Shown piece after piece: positions 10,115 through 25,005 of a DNA stretch of 64,000 bases. Source of the stretch: Labia minor (Eukaryota; Arthropoda; Insecta; Dermaptera; Spongiphoridae). A program made the position numbers and the translations under genes. The notes under the pieces are model-generated. The model made no database searches and was not told the origin of the DNA. It worked only from the letters and a program-made list of their open reading frames with translations. How positions within the stretch are numbered: the stretch's first letter is position 1; each line of letters opens with the position of its first letter. The DNA is taken from the NCBI GenBank assembly GCA_963082975.1, contig OY720348.1, positions 15,620,078-15,684,077 on the forward strand. Reading direction: 5' to 3'.

Positions 10115-11547
10115 AATGGATTGATTAATGGTAGGTAATGGAGTCGACAAACACTTCAACCGGATCATCGTCTTCACTCCCTGGAAAACAAAGACCAATA
10201 TGAAATAATGTTTTCCTGGAATAATTCATATTGGAAATCTACTCACCTGTTTGATGGATCCGTAAAAGTGAAAGATTTCCATTAATATCGATCGATGATA
10301 CATGAAAAACAAGAATAAAAGACATATCTATTAAGACTGAAAATAGATTAGAATAATATTAAAATATTTCTTAAAAAAATACTTACGGCGGGGTTTTCAC
10401 CCCTTGCAATCGCCCGAAGGATGATGATGATTTGGAAGTCATTATGTTCTTCAATCTCTCTCTTGATTCTGGAATGGTGGACATCAAGTAAAACTAAAAA
10501 ATTAAGAAAACATTTCACTTAGTAATTTAATATACGCGTGTAGTATCTTTATAAATTCATCAATGTAAAAATATCTGGATTATTTTGAAATGATATTGTA
10601 TTCATAATTCTACTCACAGATGCGCTTATTCTTATTAGCTCCTTCCATCATTGCTTAGTGATCAGAGAGTATCATCATCCACGGGTACGCGAACATATCT
10701 GATAGTGATAGATAAAACATATGGTGATATATTAAAAATTAATTAAAACCTTTTTTAAACTTAAAAAATAATACTTGAAGAAGATAATAGTGAAATAATG
10801 TTTTTAATAAGTCTTTTATTTTATTTTATCCTTTTATAGAAATTTCTATAATATACCATCATTAATTAATATTTCAAATTTAATTCAATGAATATTTATA
10901 TTGAATAGTATTTAATAGAAATTGAGATATCTCTCTTAGGAATGGGATTGATTATACATTAATGGTGTAATTTAATGAAATTTTGGACAGTAAGAGTACA
11001 TGTAGATAATATTTTAAAATTTAAAATATTATTTCAAAATAAATTATTTAAATAGTAGAAAAAATAAACAAAATTCTTACCCATTTTTTATTTTCCTTTT
11101 TAGTAACCTTCAAATTAGGTAGATGAAATCTTATGCTCGCTCCATTCCATTCAATGTAGATCTAAAAACAAGGTATAGATTCATAATTAGTTTTGTGATT
11201 TCGAAATATTTACTTGTATATATTATTTATTATATCCAGTGTATTCTTCTATATTGTAAGTTAGAAAAATCAAAGAATAATTAGTAAAAAACAAAGAAAG
11301 TTTTTTAGATTTATTTTAACATTTTTGAAGAAGAATTACTTTCACAAAATTTCAGTTCTAACAATAAAGGCCATTTAAAAATTATGTAATTTTAATTATT
11401 TTTAAACATATTGATATTATTTCATGAAATATTATAGAAATAAAAATTCAACTCACCGATGAGATGCCTTGCAGTCGTTGTGAAGTGATGCGATGAACCT
11501 CTGAACTGCCCCAACAAACCACCAAACCAAGTTCTTCAAATGATGCT
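10115..11547 (-). CDS. Six-exon F-A series, copy 2
   Basis: All exons and splice sites are as in copy 1, offset 6838. Exon F keeps the TGG codon (gccccaac). Confidence 0.37.
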
Positions 11548-11947
11548 CTTCAGACAATGAAAAGAAAAAGAAATAGAAAAAAAGATCATTAGTTAGAGTT
11601 GACTAGAATAGGAGAGAATAACGTCCCAAAAAAGAGGATATAAATTGTATTTCAATTGAAATATACATATAACCTACCGTGGAGGCTACTTCATTGCGCC
11701 CTGATGTCTTCCCTGTACAGTCTATCCTATGCCAGACCCAATTCTATGGCACGGATGGCCATCTAATAATATTGTCTATCTTCGTGCAAAACACTCTTCT
11801 TGCTAGAAAAGATTGCAATCACGGAAACGGGGAAAAAAAACACTCCCGAACGCGCTTATTAGACACAGTATGGTCTATTTTGTGTTTTAACTACCGAAGA
11901 AATGCGTAATTTAGAAGAAGAAGGAAAAAAAAAAAGAAAAAGAAAAG

Positions 11948-12751
11948 CATAGATTAAGTGGGAAGCCGTTTGTGAGTATCTGTGGATCAGCTGAGAGTGA
12001 CTTGGAGTTTTTGGATTACGATTGAACACCACATTCGTGGCAACCTGTAAAAAATGCCTACCTACCTACAATGGGGATTCATGGCGTCCTCCATAGTGGG
12101 AGGAACACTCATGAAAATGAGACTAACCTTAGCTCCAAGGTAGTCAATACATCCTGGCGGGCTAATCCCATTAAGGAACATTGTTGAACTACCTTCACGA
12201 ATGCCTGTCCAATTCCATAGAGCCACGTCCAAGCTACTTTCAGTGATACACATTACTTTACACAAACAAGGGAATCGTCATTAAAAAAAAAAAATGACGA
12301 TTTGGGAAGCACAAAACACATGCAGATAAACAATCCCTTAACATTTTCTGGCACATACCCGTCTCCACCCACTATATACTAAATAGGAAATACTAAAAAG
12401 GTGTTCCCTTTAATAGTTAGAAGCTTGCAAAAATCAAACACCTTTTTTCTATTCTATTCTAAAATATTAATAATTCATTAAATTTAATGTTTCTAGTTTC
12501 TATCTATATTTATTGGCTACCACAAAGGTTTGGAAGCGATGACTCAGGAGGCATTTTCTTGAAGCATTCCTTTATCTGTAAATCCCTAACAACAAACGAT
12601 TAAGCCAAAAAAATAAATAATCACCCCCCATACGCAACCTATCAGGCTAACAATTCTAAATACCTTTAAAGGAATTGATGATTCAGTAGATTGTAGATTT
12701 GCCATCCTTATTCTTCTATCTTCCAATTATTTCTGTCTTCTAAGGTAGCAT
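11948..12751 (-). CDS. MANLQSTESS gene, copy 2
   Basis: All four exons match copy 1 with an offset of 6838, and I saw no coding change. The 67-residue open frame containing exon 3 is at 12062-12265. Confidence 0.42.
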
Positions 12752-13133
12752 CTGAAAAACTCTAATCTAACTAACTAACTAACTAACTAACTAACAATGT
12801 TAAATTTAAAAAATTAATAGAAATATAGTATTTTTTATTGTAATATTTAAATTTTGTCAATATTTAATTAAAATCATTACTACCACTAGTGCCAGAATAA
12901 TCAAAAAATATACGTTGAGTACTTATTTTTGGTGAGCTGTATTTATAAAATATTTTGAAGAAAGCAATATTATTTGAAGAGAATTGAATTTGCCATCAGG
13001 AATAAGATGATACATGAAAATAAAAGAAAAACAAAAGACATATATAAGATTGAGTATTCAAAATATAATACATTTTTTTATAACAAAAAGTACTAACCTC
13101 GGAGTTATAAATAGGTTGCCCACTCGTAGTAAG

Positions 13134-13831
13134 TCACTCGACGATATCGATCAACTCGTACTTCTCACCATCACCCTCCATATATAGTAGTGGTCCAAAT
13201 TTGTTTCGTGAATCCATGTTCTTTCAGATGAACTAATAGAGAAATTGAAAATATTTAAATTATTAAATACACTTTTTTTTATATTCAAATGAATAATTTA
13301 AAACATTAAATTAAATTTGAACCTTATATTCTAAACTATGCATGACGAATTAAATATAAAAAATAATAAAAAAAAAATTGTCTTGATCATAGCTCTTTTG
13401 TTATTTCATGAATAATTATATAAATAAATATCATTAATGAAAAAAAAAGCCATTTTTAATTTTTTTAATTTAAGGAATACTTTCATATTAAATATTAATT
13501 TTTATTTATTTTGATAAATGTATTAATAGACAATTATCTACAGATATATCTATACTCTACTATATTTATTTAAATTTATTGTTAGAAACTAGAATAAAAC
13601 AAATTCAGTCGAATGTCAATTTCTTTTTCTTTTTGTTAATTTATGAATATTTATATATCTATCGATACAACTTTTATTGATTTTCTACTTAAAAATTAAT
13701 TGAATATGTAATTATAATTTTTAATTATATTTTGTTGATATATCAACTTTACCTCTGATGAGATGTGATTGATTTTTCTATATGTATCAGATATATTCTT
13801 CAGCCGACGACTAACATCAAACCATAACAAG
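13134..13831 (-). CDS. ELIDIVE segment, copy 2 (intact)
   Basis: The exons are 13831-13753 and 13220-13098, with the stop at 13134. The sequence is as in copy 1. Confidence 0.4.
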
Positions 13832-15742
13832 CTAAAAAAAAAGGAACAATTATTTAAATACCTTAACTCGTATAATAATAACATCAATATAGTAATTTAA
13901 AAGCATAAATCAATTTTTTTCCAAATAATAATCAACTATAATTCTATATTTTCTTACTTTTAATCACTTTTAATAATAAGCACAATATCTAATCTAGCCC
14001 CTCTATGTGTGACTTATTAATTCTTATTTAATTTAGGTACTCTGTTCTTTATTAGAAACCTAATCAAATTGATTTCTTTTCAATAATAATATGAGAGATT
14101 GAATTTCAAGTGATTTATTTTTATTATTTATTTTATAATGCATTTTCACTGATATTCAATAAATATTTTAATAAACTTGTCGATTTCTTAGAAAATAACG
14201 GATAGATATCAATATTAAAAAAATAAATAAAATTATATTGAAAAAATAATGATTTTTCAAGAGATTATAATTATTTTAGATAAATTCAATCGCAATGAAA
14301 AAAATAAAAGATAAAAAAAAATCACCCTGCACTTTTCTAGAATAAATTTTAATACAAATACAATAAATATATATATTCAATATATATTATTGAAGATTGA
14401 ATATAAAAAAAAAAAAAAAATGTTAAACTCGTAATTAAAAATAAAAGTAAAAAAAAATTATTGAACTACATTATATGTATATATCCGATTAAAATTTTAT
14501 TCTATTTTAAATATATAAATATATATATATATATATGATATTATTTAGTATAAGAATATTTAGTTACACATAGGCAATTACGTTAGTATATATCAATTAA
14601 ATATTAACTAATTCTCTTAGAATAGAGGATATGTTATAGAAAAAGTTCAAATTTATAGAACAAGATGATTTATGCTCCAATTTCATTACCAAATTTGGGC
14701 TTCTATTCTAATATATACAAATAAAACAATTGAAAATTAAAAAAAATAATTATAGTAATTAATATCAGAGAATTAGATTTTAAACTAATCGAAATCTTTA
14801 ATAATGTTTTTAATCAACAAATATTATTTTTTATATTAATTATCTATTTCATCGAACTAGTATTAAAAATCTATTATTTGTAGTCTTATTTCGAAATTTA
14901 AATAAACGTTTTTCTTTTTAATATAAATAAAATTGAATTTTATTTATAAATACCTTACTTTATTGTTCAGGAGAATTCTGTCTGAATTGAATTTGATTTT
15001 TCTTATATATATATATAATATTTTATTTTAATTCCACCACAAGTATTCTTATTTTATATAGAGAGATAGTACTACTCCCAATTATCTAAACAATTTATAA
15101 TTTAATGTTTTTTTATTTTATATCAAACCAGAAACTATCATGATTTATGTAAATGCACCACCCCCATCCTTGGATATCAAGACTCACTATGAACAAGTCA
15201 GAACTCGTTCAATAATTTATATTAAATTAATAAATAATAATTCTAGTATAATTCTCAGAATTTTTAAAATATATCAATATTTAGTTTCATTTCCGACAAT
15301 TAACCAAATATCCTTTCTTTTATTCTAATAGTTCACATTTGAATTGATTTAATAAAGTGATACCAGATAATTTCATGACAAGAAAAAAAAAAAAAGAAAT
15401 CCATCGTTTTATTCAAAAACATTGAAATTGAATTGTAACTAAAATATTTATCGCCTTTAAATTAATATATAATAAATAAATATCACCAATTTAAACTATT
15501 TTTATTTTTAAGTAATATCGGATAAATATTATATAGATTGGAATCAATTTCTAAAAGATTGTTATTCTCTGAATAGAAATTTCATATGAATTCTTCAATC
15601 TTAAATATTATGATTAATATTATTTATCTTCTTCACCCAACTACAATATATTATATGTATCCTATTTCGAATTTAAAAAATAAACGTTATATATTCTCTT
15701 AATATTACTATAAATAAAATTTAATTTTGATTATCTGTCTAG

Positions 15743-15940
15743 AGGAAATCAATCAATACATTCTTTATAAAATTCTTTCTGTATGTAGATAGCATTATAA
15801 GAGAGAATTTTAGTAATTTTTTTAAATTTTGTATTTTCAGTGTCGGGGATGGATGTCTAACTAAAAGGGGCTCCAACTTTTTAAAATCTCCAATTCATAA
15901 ATATAGTTCATTACCATCCAGTACGTATTTTAAACTCTAA
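15743..15940 (+). CDS. Same + strand coding segment, unit 3
   Basis: No difference from the unit 1 copy was seen. The exons are 15743-15780 and 15841-15940 with the same splice sites and the same stop codon. Confidence 0.42.
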   Translation, partial: RKSINTFFIKFFLYVDSIIRENFSNFFKFCIFSVGDGCLTKRGSNFLKSPIHKYSSLPSSTYFKL

Positions 15941-16655
15941 TTCAAATATTCTATTGAATTTAAAAATATACTATTTGTAAATAAAATACTTATTGCCTTG
16001 TCTTTTATTTACAAATTTGTAATTCATACTAATCCTTTCAAATAAATGTCACCAATCAAAATTGGCTTATTTAACATTTTGAAAGTAATATCGGGCTTAA
16101 ATTGTATAGAATCGAAATAATTTCAAATATATAGATATTCACTGTATAAAATTTAAATTTAACCGAAATTTTTGCATTTTACTCTCATCCTAAAATATGA
16201 TATTTAATATTAATTATCTTCTTCCTCTAAATTTGCAATTTACATTATTTGTAGCATATCTCAAAGTTCAAATAAACGTAATTCTCTTTATATTTAATCA
16301 AATTTAAAGCATATTCTTTCTTTAAGATATTGGAAATGAAAAATTCACTGCGTTCTTTTTAAAAGTTTGTTGTGTATCTTTAGAAGAATTTCAGGAGATT
16401 TTTTTAAATAAAATATATTCGAATAAGCGTGTTTAAAATAAAATAAGGGCAGCAAAAGTGTTATTATTTGAAAAATAATTATTTACTCTACAGTTTTACA
16501 AAACTATCATCATTAAGAAATATTAATATTAATGATATAAATTTTATATACTTTTGAAAAAATATTATACTGATTTAATACATATCCCGCCATCTATTGC
16601 GATTAGTGTTGACTACATTTAAAAGTTTTATTTTCAAATATTATTTTCAATATTA

Positions 16656-16692
<37 letters not shown>

Positions 16693-16949
16693 CAATAATT
16701 AAAATTAAAATTAAATAAATTATAATTAAACTGATTTAATATTAAAAATAATTATGATTCTATTAAAGGAGAAATACATGTATAAATCAAAAAAATTGAA
16801 AAAAATCTCTCAACCAAGAATTGAAATCTAATTTCTAAATTATGATGAAATTCAAATATCTTGTTATATACTAGGCGTATATGTTACCATCTATAAAATA
16901 CTATAAAATAAAAAAAATTAAAATATATAAATACATATACAATACTTAC

Positions 16950-18382
16950 AATGGATTGATTAATGGTAGGTAATGGAGTCGACAAACACTTCAACCGGAT
17001 CATCGTCTTCACTCCCTGGAAAACAAAGACCAATATGAAATAATGTTTTCCTGGAATAATTCATATTGGAAATCTACTCACCTGTTTGATGGATCCGTAA
17101 AAGTGAAAGATTTCCATTAATATCGATCGATGATACATGAAAAACAAGAATAAAAGACATATCTATTAAGACTGAAAATAGATTAGAATAATATTAAAAT
17201 ATTTCTTAAAAAAATACTTACGGCGGGGTTTTCACCCCTTGCAATCGCCCGAAGGATGATGATGATTTGGAAGTCATTATGTTCTTCAATCTCTCTCTTG
17301 ATTCTGGAATGGTGGACATCAAGTAAAACTAAAAAATTAAGAAAACATTTCACTTAGTAATTTAATATACGCGTGTAGTATCTTTATAAATTCATCAATG
17401 TAAAAATATCTGGATTATTTTGAAATGATATTGTATTCATAATTCTACTCACAGATGCGCTTATTCTTATTAGCTCCTTCCATCATTGCTTAGTGATCAG
17501 AGAGTATCATCATCCACGGGTACGCGAACATATCTGATAGTGATAGATAAAACATATGGTGATATATTAAAAATTAATTAAAACCTTTTTTAAACTTAAA
17601 AAATAATACTTGAAGAAGATAATAGTGAAATAATGTTTTTAATAAGTCTTTTATTTTATTTTATCCTTTTATAGAAATTTCTATAATATACCATCATTAA
17701 TTAATATTTCAAATTTAATTCAATGAATATTTATATTGAATAGTATTTAATAGAAATTGAGATATCTCTCTTAGGAATGGGATTGATTATACATTAATGG
17801 TGTAATTTAATGAAATTTTGGACAGTAAGAGTACATGTAGATAATATTTTAAAATTTAAAATATTATTTCAAAATAAATTATTTAAATAGTAGAAAAAAT
17901 AAACAAAATTCTTACCCATTTTTTATTTTCCTTTTTAGTAACCTTCAAATTAGGTAGATGAAATCTTATGCTCGCTCCATTCCATTCAATGTAGATCTAA
18001 AAACAAGGTATAGATTCATAATTAGTTTTGTGATTTCGAAATATTTACTTGTATATATTATTTATTATATCCAGTGTATTCTTCTATATTGTAAGTTAGA
18101 AAAATCAAAGAATAATTAGTAAAAAACAAAGAAAGTTTTTTAGATTTATTTTAACATTTTTGAAGAAGAATTACTTTCACAAAATTTCAGTTCTAACAAT
18201 AAAGGCCATTTAAAAATTATGTAATTTTAATTATTTTTAAACATATTGATATTATTTCATGAAATATTATAGAAATAAAAATTCAACTCACCGATGAGAT
18301 GCCTTGCAGTCGTTGTGAAGTGATGCGATGAACCTCTGAACTGCCCCAACAAACCACCAAACCAAGTTCTTCAAATGATGCT
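16950..18382 (-). CDS. Six-exon F-A series, copy 3
   Basis: No difference from copy 1 was seen at any exon or splice site (offset 13673). Confidence 0.37.
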
Positions 18383-18782
18383 CTTCAGACAATGAAAAGA
18401 AAAAGAAATAGAAAAAAAGATCATTAGTTAGAGTTGACTAGAATAGGAGAGAATAACGTCCCAAAAAAGAGGATATAAATTGTATTTCAATTGAAATATA
18501 CATATAACCTACCGTGGAGGCTACTTCATTGCGCCCTGATGTCTTCCCTGTACAGTCTATCCTATGCCAGACCCAATTCTATGGCACGGATGGCCATCTA
18601 ATAATATTGTCTATCTTCGTGCAAAACACTCTTCTTGCTAGAAAAGATTGCAATCACGGAAACGGGGAAAAAAAACACTCCCGAACGCGCTTATTAGACA
18701 CAGTATGGTCTATTTTGTGTTTTAACTACCGAAGAAATGCGTAATTTAGAAGAAGAAGGAAAAAAAAAAAGAAAAAGAAAAG

Positions 18783-19586
18783 CATAGATTAAGTGGGAAG
18801 CCGTTTGTGAGTATCTGTGGATCAGCTGAGAGTGACTTGGAGTTTTTGGATTACGATTGAACACCACATTCGTGGCAACCTGTAAAAAATGCCTACCTAC
18901 CTACAATGGGGATTCATGGCGTCCTCCATAGTGGGAGGAACACTCATGAAAATGAGACTAACCTTAGCTCCAAGGTAGTCAATACATCCTGGCGGGCTAA
19001 TCCCATTAAGGAACATTGTTGAACTACCTTCACGAATGCCTGTCCAATTCCATAGAGCCACGTCCAAGCTACTTTCAGTGATACACATTACTTTACACAA
19101 ACAAGGGAATCGTCATTAAAAAAAAAAAATGACGATTTGGGAAGCACAAAACACATGCAGATAAACAATCCCTTAACATTTTCTGGCACATACCCGTCTC
19201 CACCCACTATATACTAAATAGGAAATACTAAAAAGGTGTTCCCTTTAATAGTTAGAAGCTTGCAAAAATCAAACACCTTTTTTCTATTCTATTCTAAAAT
19301 ATTAATAATTCATTAAATTTAATGTTTCTAGTTTCTATCTATATTTATTGGCTACCACAAAGGTTTGGAAGCGATGACTCAGGAGGCATTTTCTTGAAGC
19401 ATTCCTTTATCTGTAAATCCCTAACAACAAACGATTAAGCCAAAAAAATAAATAATCACCCCCCATACGCAACCTATCAGGCTAACAATTCTAAATACCT
19501 TTAAAGGAATTGATGATTCAGTAGATTGTAGATTTGCCATCCTTATTCTTCTATCTTCCAATTATTTCTGTCTTCTAAGGTAGCAT
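18783..19586 (-). CDS. MANLQSTESS gene, copy 3
   Basis: The exons match copy 1 at offset 13673, with no difference seen. Confidence 0.42.
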
Positions 19587-19968
19587 CTGAAAAACTCTAA
19601 TCTAACTAACTAACTAACTAACTAACTAACAATGTTAAATTTAAAAAATTAATAGAAATATAGTATTTTTTATTGTAATATTTAAATTTTGTCAATATTT
19701 AATTAAAATCATTACTACCACTAGTGCCAGAATAATCAAAAAATATACGTTGAGTACTTATTTTTGGTGAGCTGTATTTATAAAATATTTTGAAGAAAGC
19801 AATATTATTTGAAGAGAATTGAATTTGCCATCAGGAATAAGATGATACATGAAAATAAAAGAAAAACAAAAGACATATATAAGATTGAGTATTCAAAATA
19901 TAATACATTTTTTTATAACAAAAAGTACTAACCTCGGAGTTATAAATAGGTTGCCCACTCGTAGTAAG

Positions 19969-20666
19969 TCACTCGACGATATCGATCAACTCGTACTTCT
20001 CACCATCACCCTCCATATATAGTAGTGGTCCAAATTTGTTTCGTGAATCCATGTTCTTTCAGATGAACTAATAGAGAAATTGAAAATATTTAAATTATTA
20101 AATACACTTTTTTTTATATTCAAATGAATAATTTAAAACATTAAATTAAATTTGAACCTTATATTCTAAACTATGCATGACGAATTAAATATAAAAAATA
20201 ATAAAAAAAAAATTGTCTTGATCATAGCTCTTTTGTTATTTCATGAATAATTATATAAATAAATATCATTAATGAAAAAAAAAGCCATTTTTAATTTTTT
20301 TAATTTAAGGAATACTTTCATATTAAATATTAATTTTTATTTATTTTGATAAATGTATTAATAGACAATTATCTACAGATATATCTATACTCTACTATAT
20401 TTATTTAAATTTATTGTTAGAAACTAGAATAAAACAAATTCAGTCGAATGTCAATTTCTTTTTCTTTTTGTTAATTTATGAATATTTATATATCTATCGA
20501 TACAACTTTTATTGATTTTCTACTTAAAAATTAATTGAATATGTAATTATAATTTTTAATTATATTTTGTTGATATATCAACTTTACCTCTGATGAGATG
20601 TGATTGATTTTTCTATATGTATCAGATATATTCTTCAGCCGACGACTAACATCAAACCATAACAAG
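19969..20666 (-). CDS. ELIDIVE segment, copy 3 (intact)
   Basis: The exons are 20666-20588 and 20055-19933, with the stop at 19969. The sequence is as in copy 1. Exon 1 lies in the long-subtype front part of chimeric unit 4. Confidence 0.4.
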
Positions 20667-22065
20667 CTAAAAAAAAAGGAACAATTATTTAAATACCTTA
20701 ACTCGTATAATAATAACATCAATATAGTAATTTAAAAGCATAAATCAATTTTTTTCCAAATAATAATCAACTATAATTCTATATTTTCTTACTTTTAATC
20801 ACTTTTAATAATAAGCACAATATCTAATCTAGCCCCTCTATGTGTGACTTATTAATTCTTATTTAATTTAGGTACTCTGTTCTTTATTAGAAACCTAATC
20901 AAATTGATTTCTTTTCAATAATAATATGAGAGATTGAATTTCAAGTGATTTATTTTTATTATTTATTTTATAATGCATTTTCACTGATATTCAATAAATA
21001 TTTTAATAAACTTGTCGATTTCTTAGAAAATAACGGATAGATATCAATATTAAAAAAATAAATAAAATTATATTGAAAAAATAATGATTTTTCAAGAGTT
21101 TATAATTATTTTAGATAAATTCAATCGCAATGAAAAAAATAAAAGATAAAAAAAAAATCACCCTGCACTTTTCTAGAATAAATTTTAATACAAATACAAT
21201 AAATATATATATTCAATATATATTATTGAAGATTGAAGATTGAATATATATATATATATATATATATGATATTATTTAGTATAAGAATATTTAGTTACAC
21301 ATAGGCAATTACGTTAGTGTATATCAATTAAATATTAACTAATTCTCTTAGAATAAAGGATATGTTATAGAAAAAGTTTAAATTTATAGAACAAGATGAT
21401 TTATGCTCCAATTTCATTAACAAATTTGGGCTTCTATTCTAATATATACAAATAAAACAATTGAAACTTAAAAAAAATAATTATAGTAATTAATATCAGA
21501 GAATTAGATTTTAAACTAATCGAAATCTTTAATAATGTTTTTAATCAACAAATATTATTTTTTATATTAATTATCTATTTCATCGAACTAGTATTAAAAA
21601 TCTATTATTTGTAGTCTTATTTCGAAATTTAAATAAACGTTTTTCTTTTTAATATAAATAAAATTGAATTTTATTTATAAATACCTTACTTTATTGTTCA
21701 GGAGAATTCTGTCTGAATTGAATTTGATTTTTCTTATATATATATAATATTTTATTTTAATTCCACCACAAGTATTCTTATTTTATATAGAGAGATAGTA
21801 CTACTCCCAATTATCTAAACAATTTATAATTTAATGTTTTTTTATTTTATATCAAACCAGAAACTATCATGATTTATGTAAATGCACCACCCCCATCCTT
21901 GGATATCAAGACTCACTATGAACAAGTCAGAACTCGTTCAATAATTTATCTTCTATATATATAAAAAAAGGTTTTTGTCTGCACATTGCTCAGAATTTAA
22001 AAATTTTTGCATATCTTCGCGTTTCATGACCCCTAGAATCCAAAAGTGACTTTAGAATTTTTCAC

Positions 22066-22116
<51 letters not shown>
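22066..22116. repeat. (GTCT)n microsatellite inside the Helitron
   Basis: There are about 12 tandem GTCT repeats near the 5' end of the element. The second Helitron has GTCTGTGT repeats at the matching position, so the run is a family feature. Confidence 0.95.
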
Positions 22117-24060
22117 CGGAAAATTACTATTTTATAGACTCAGAATTGGCTGAACCGATTTCTTTGAAATTACATCACAATATTCTTATATACCTCTAGA
22201 GTAACATAGGCTATAAATTTTATTAATATCTTATCAATAACCGCAGAAATTAATTTTTTAAAGTTTATATAATTCTCCGTGTTGTTCATTCAAGAGCAGC
22301 TCGCGGCTCACTGTCGGCCTAGCGGAATCATTTCAAACAATGAATTATCATAGCTATTCCCAATCAAAGAATTATTATAATATTTCACATTTTATTTTAA
22401 ATTCTAATATACAAATATCAATTCAATTAAATAATTTATTCTAAAAGTTCTCAATTTAATTAAAATATTTATTAGATCATATTTTTATCTTAAATTATTT
22501 TTTATTTAATTGAATATTTCTTCTTTTCTATAATATATATATAATATATAATATATAAATTTTATCATTGAATAATAAAAAAAAATATTATTTAACCTGA
22601 ATTAAAATGACTGAATTATATTATCTTTGTTTTTTATTTTAATTTAATGACTCTATTATTAATTACTAAATATATATATATATATTATATAAAAATTAAA
22701 ATATGATGATATAAAGTTGTTTTAAATTTTTGACATTTTTAAATTGGGTATATTTTTTAAATTTATTAAAATGTCTTTTTTATTTATTATGTTTCAAAGA
22801 TTCATTTTTATTATGTGATATTAATAAAAAATAACGATGCTCTGTGCAAGTCGAATCATGTTGCACATAATTAAATAACAATTGCCAAACAAAGAATATA
22901 ATATTTTTTTAAATTCTTATATTTAAATATCATTTCAATTAAATAATTTATTCTAAAAGGTCTCATTTTAATTAATTTAATAAAATATTTAAATCACCAT
23001 TCAATTTTTTATTAATAGGCTTCTTTTTTTATTTTTAATTTTTAATAAATTCTCTTTTTTTGATATGATATTAATAAAAAATAATATTAAATTGTATATA
23101 AATATAAAAATTAGAATATTTGAATTTTTTTAAATTTTAACACATGTAATCAATCATATGCATTAAGAATGGAAAATTTTTAAAATCAACTTGCTATAAA
23201 ATTCAGAAAAAAAATACTGATATATAGAATATATAGACTATTCGAATATAATTTAAAACTCTTTCTCTCCTTCTATTTTAAATTAAAAAAACGGAGTTTT
23301 AAGAAATTTATATGCCATATGCAACATGGGTGGGTAAATGAATTGGGCTGGAAGAGGAGGCAATTTATAATTTTCTTCTAATTCAGATTTAGGACAAATC
23401 GTACAACATTATATCAAATCTCGCTAAGAACATACAATATTTTTGTACACAAATTATTCAGAGTATTGGCTAAGCGTATCACTCACAATCAGTTTATATT
23501 GAAATTTATATAAATTAACAAAGTAAAAATTTTTATTTGTTTAAATTTTATTATAATGAATCAAAAAAAATTAAATATATAGATCACATGATTAAGAGAA
23601 GCAAAAAACTTAACAGAAAATAACTGTTGGACGGAGGTCGGACATGACAGAAACTGTAAGCGAAATCTTCATATTGCGACTAATAATTTTCAAATCCCCT
23701 ACTAGCACCACAGAATAAGATAAGTTTCTTTTAAAGGAGGAAAATAACTATGATCTAAAAAAATTAATAAATGAACTTAATAATAAAAAAACAAATAAAT
23801 CAATTAATTTAAATTAATACTATTAATGAATGTATATATTGGTAATTTATCTATGGTTTTCTACCGTTAATTTTTATAAATTGTCTCAAGACTCTATTTT
23901 TGCATTTTCTCAAGTTTCATTATAATTAAAAATATTCAATAATAATCTAGCAATGAAAATAAAATACCAAAATGTAATGATCAAGAAATATTATACTCTA
24001 TTATAACATATACAATACTTATAAACTATAGGCGGAGGAAATATTAGGAGATATCATTGC

Positions 24061-25005
24061 GGGTTCAGGCCAAATCGACCAACATTAATTAAGATATTTT
24101 CATTATGACAGATATTAGGAACAAAACCGCGAATTCAATATTTCTGTTCACTAATTATTTGTAGACTTTAGTAAAACATACGCATAACTCAATAGATCCG
24201 GATAAACTTTTTCAAATTTTCAATCTTCAAATTTCTCTTGAAGGTAGTAAAGAAAGAATAAGATGCGGAAATCAATTGTAAAATATTAGGTTACTCAGAC
24301 GACTTAAATATAATAGGAGATTCGGCAATTGCAATTACAGATAGCGAGGAAAATTTAATGGAGGTTTGAAATTAATAGTGATAAGAAAAAATATTTAGTA
24401 ACAAAGAGGAAGAGTATTAACATACAAAATCTTAAGATGCAAAATGTAGAATTTGAATATGTAGAAAAATTGAATGTAATCACGAAGGATAATAATATTT
24501 GAGAAGAATTTAAATCGGGGTTGCAATCGGGAAACGCCTGTTATCTGCAATAAAGAGGCTTATCTCTTCAAAATTATTATCAAAGGGAATATATAAAAAG
24601 ATTATTTTGCCTGTTGCATTATATGGGTGGGAGGCATGGTCTATGACCCTTGGAGATGAGAGTAGATTCAGAGTATTTGAGAATAGGATTCTTCCCTGCA
24701 TTTATTGGCCAAAGAAAGATGAGGTCACCGGGTATGAGGGAGACTGTATAACAAGAAATTGCATGGCCTATCTGCATCTTCAGAAATAGTTAGGGTTATA
24801 AAAGGGAAAAAGCTGCGATAGGCAGGGCACGTGGCAAGAATGGGAGAGGAAAAAGATATTGGTGGGAAGACCGGTTGGAAAACCAATGACGCGTAGGAAG
24901 GGACGTAAGAGAGATGGAATAAGGGCTCAGGATAGGGACAGTTGGAGAAATGTGGTTGTTGCGGCTAAGAACTTTAGAGTATCTTTGAGCCACATAGGTA
25001 GATAG
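24061..25005 (+). pseudogene. Degenerate LINE (non-LTR) reverse-transcriptase fragment inside the Helitron
   Basis: Ordered reverse-transcriptase motifs appear in shifting frames. GFRPNRPT is at 24061, an LFVDFSKTYA-like motif at about 24165, and YSDD within LGYSDDLNIIGDS at about 24290 (usually YADD, the catalytic motif). LYGWEAWSM and FRVFENRILPCIYWPKKDEV lie at 24620-24725, and GHVARMGE at about 24826. Several stops and frameshifts separate them, so it is not functional. The piece lacks a poly(A) tail and runs directly into the Helitron 3' end. Confidence 0.85.

Larger units (their letters stand above)
6836..13673. repeat. Array unit 2 (long subtype, own variants)
   Basis: This unit is 6838 bp. 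It differs from units 1 and 3 by a 3-bp loss and a 3-bp gain near 9005-9050, two nearby substitutions (attCcc and atccaCtac), 'gagttt' for 'gagatt' near 7422, and a longer (TA)n tract near 9822-9855. Its 7050-8280 and 9102-10114 stretches are AT-rich, with no gene I can support. Confidence 0.95.
13674..20508. repeat. Array unit 3 (long subtype, same as unit 1)
   Basis: This unit is 6835 bp, the same length as unit 1, and every landmark I checked is offset by exactly 13673. I saw no difference between them by eye. It shares 'gagatt' near 14262 with unit 1, not the unit 2 form. The AT-rich stretches at 13890-15110 and 15941-16949 contain no gene I can support. Confidence 0.95.
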
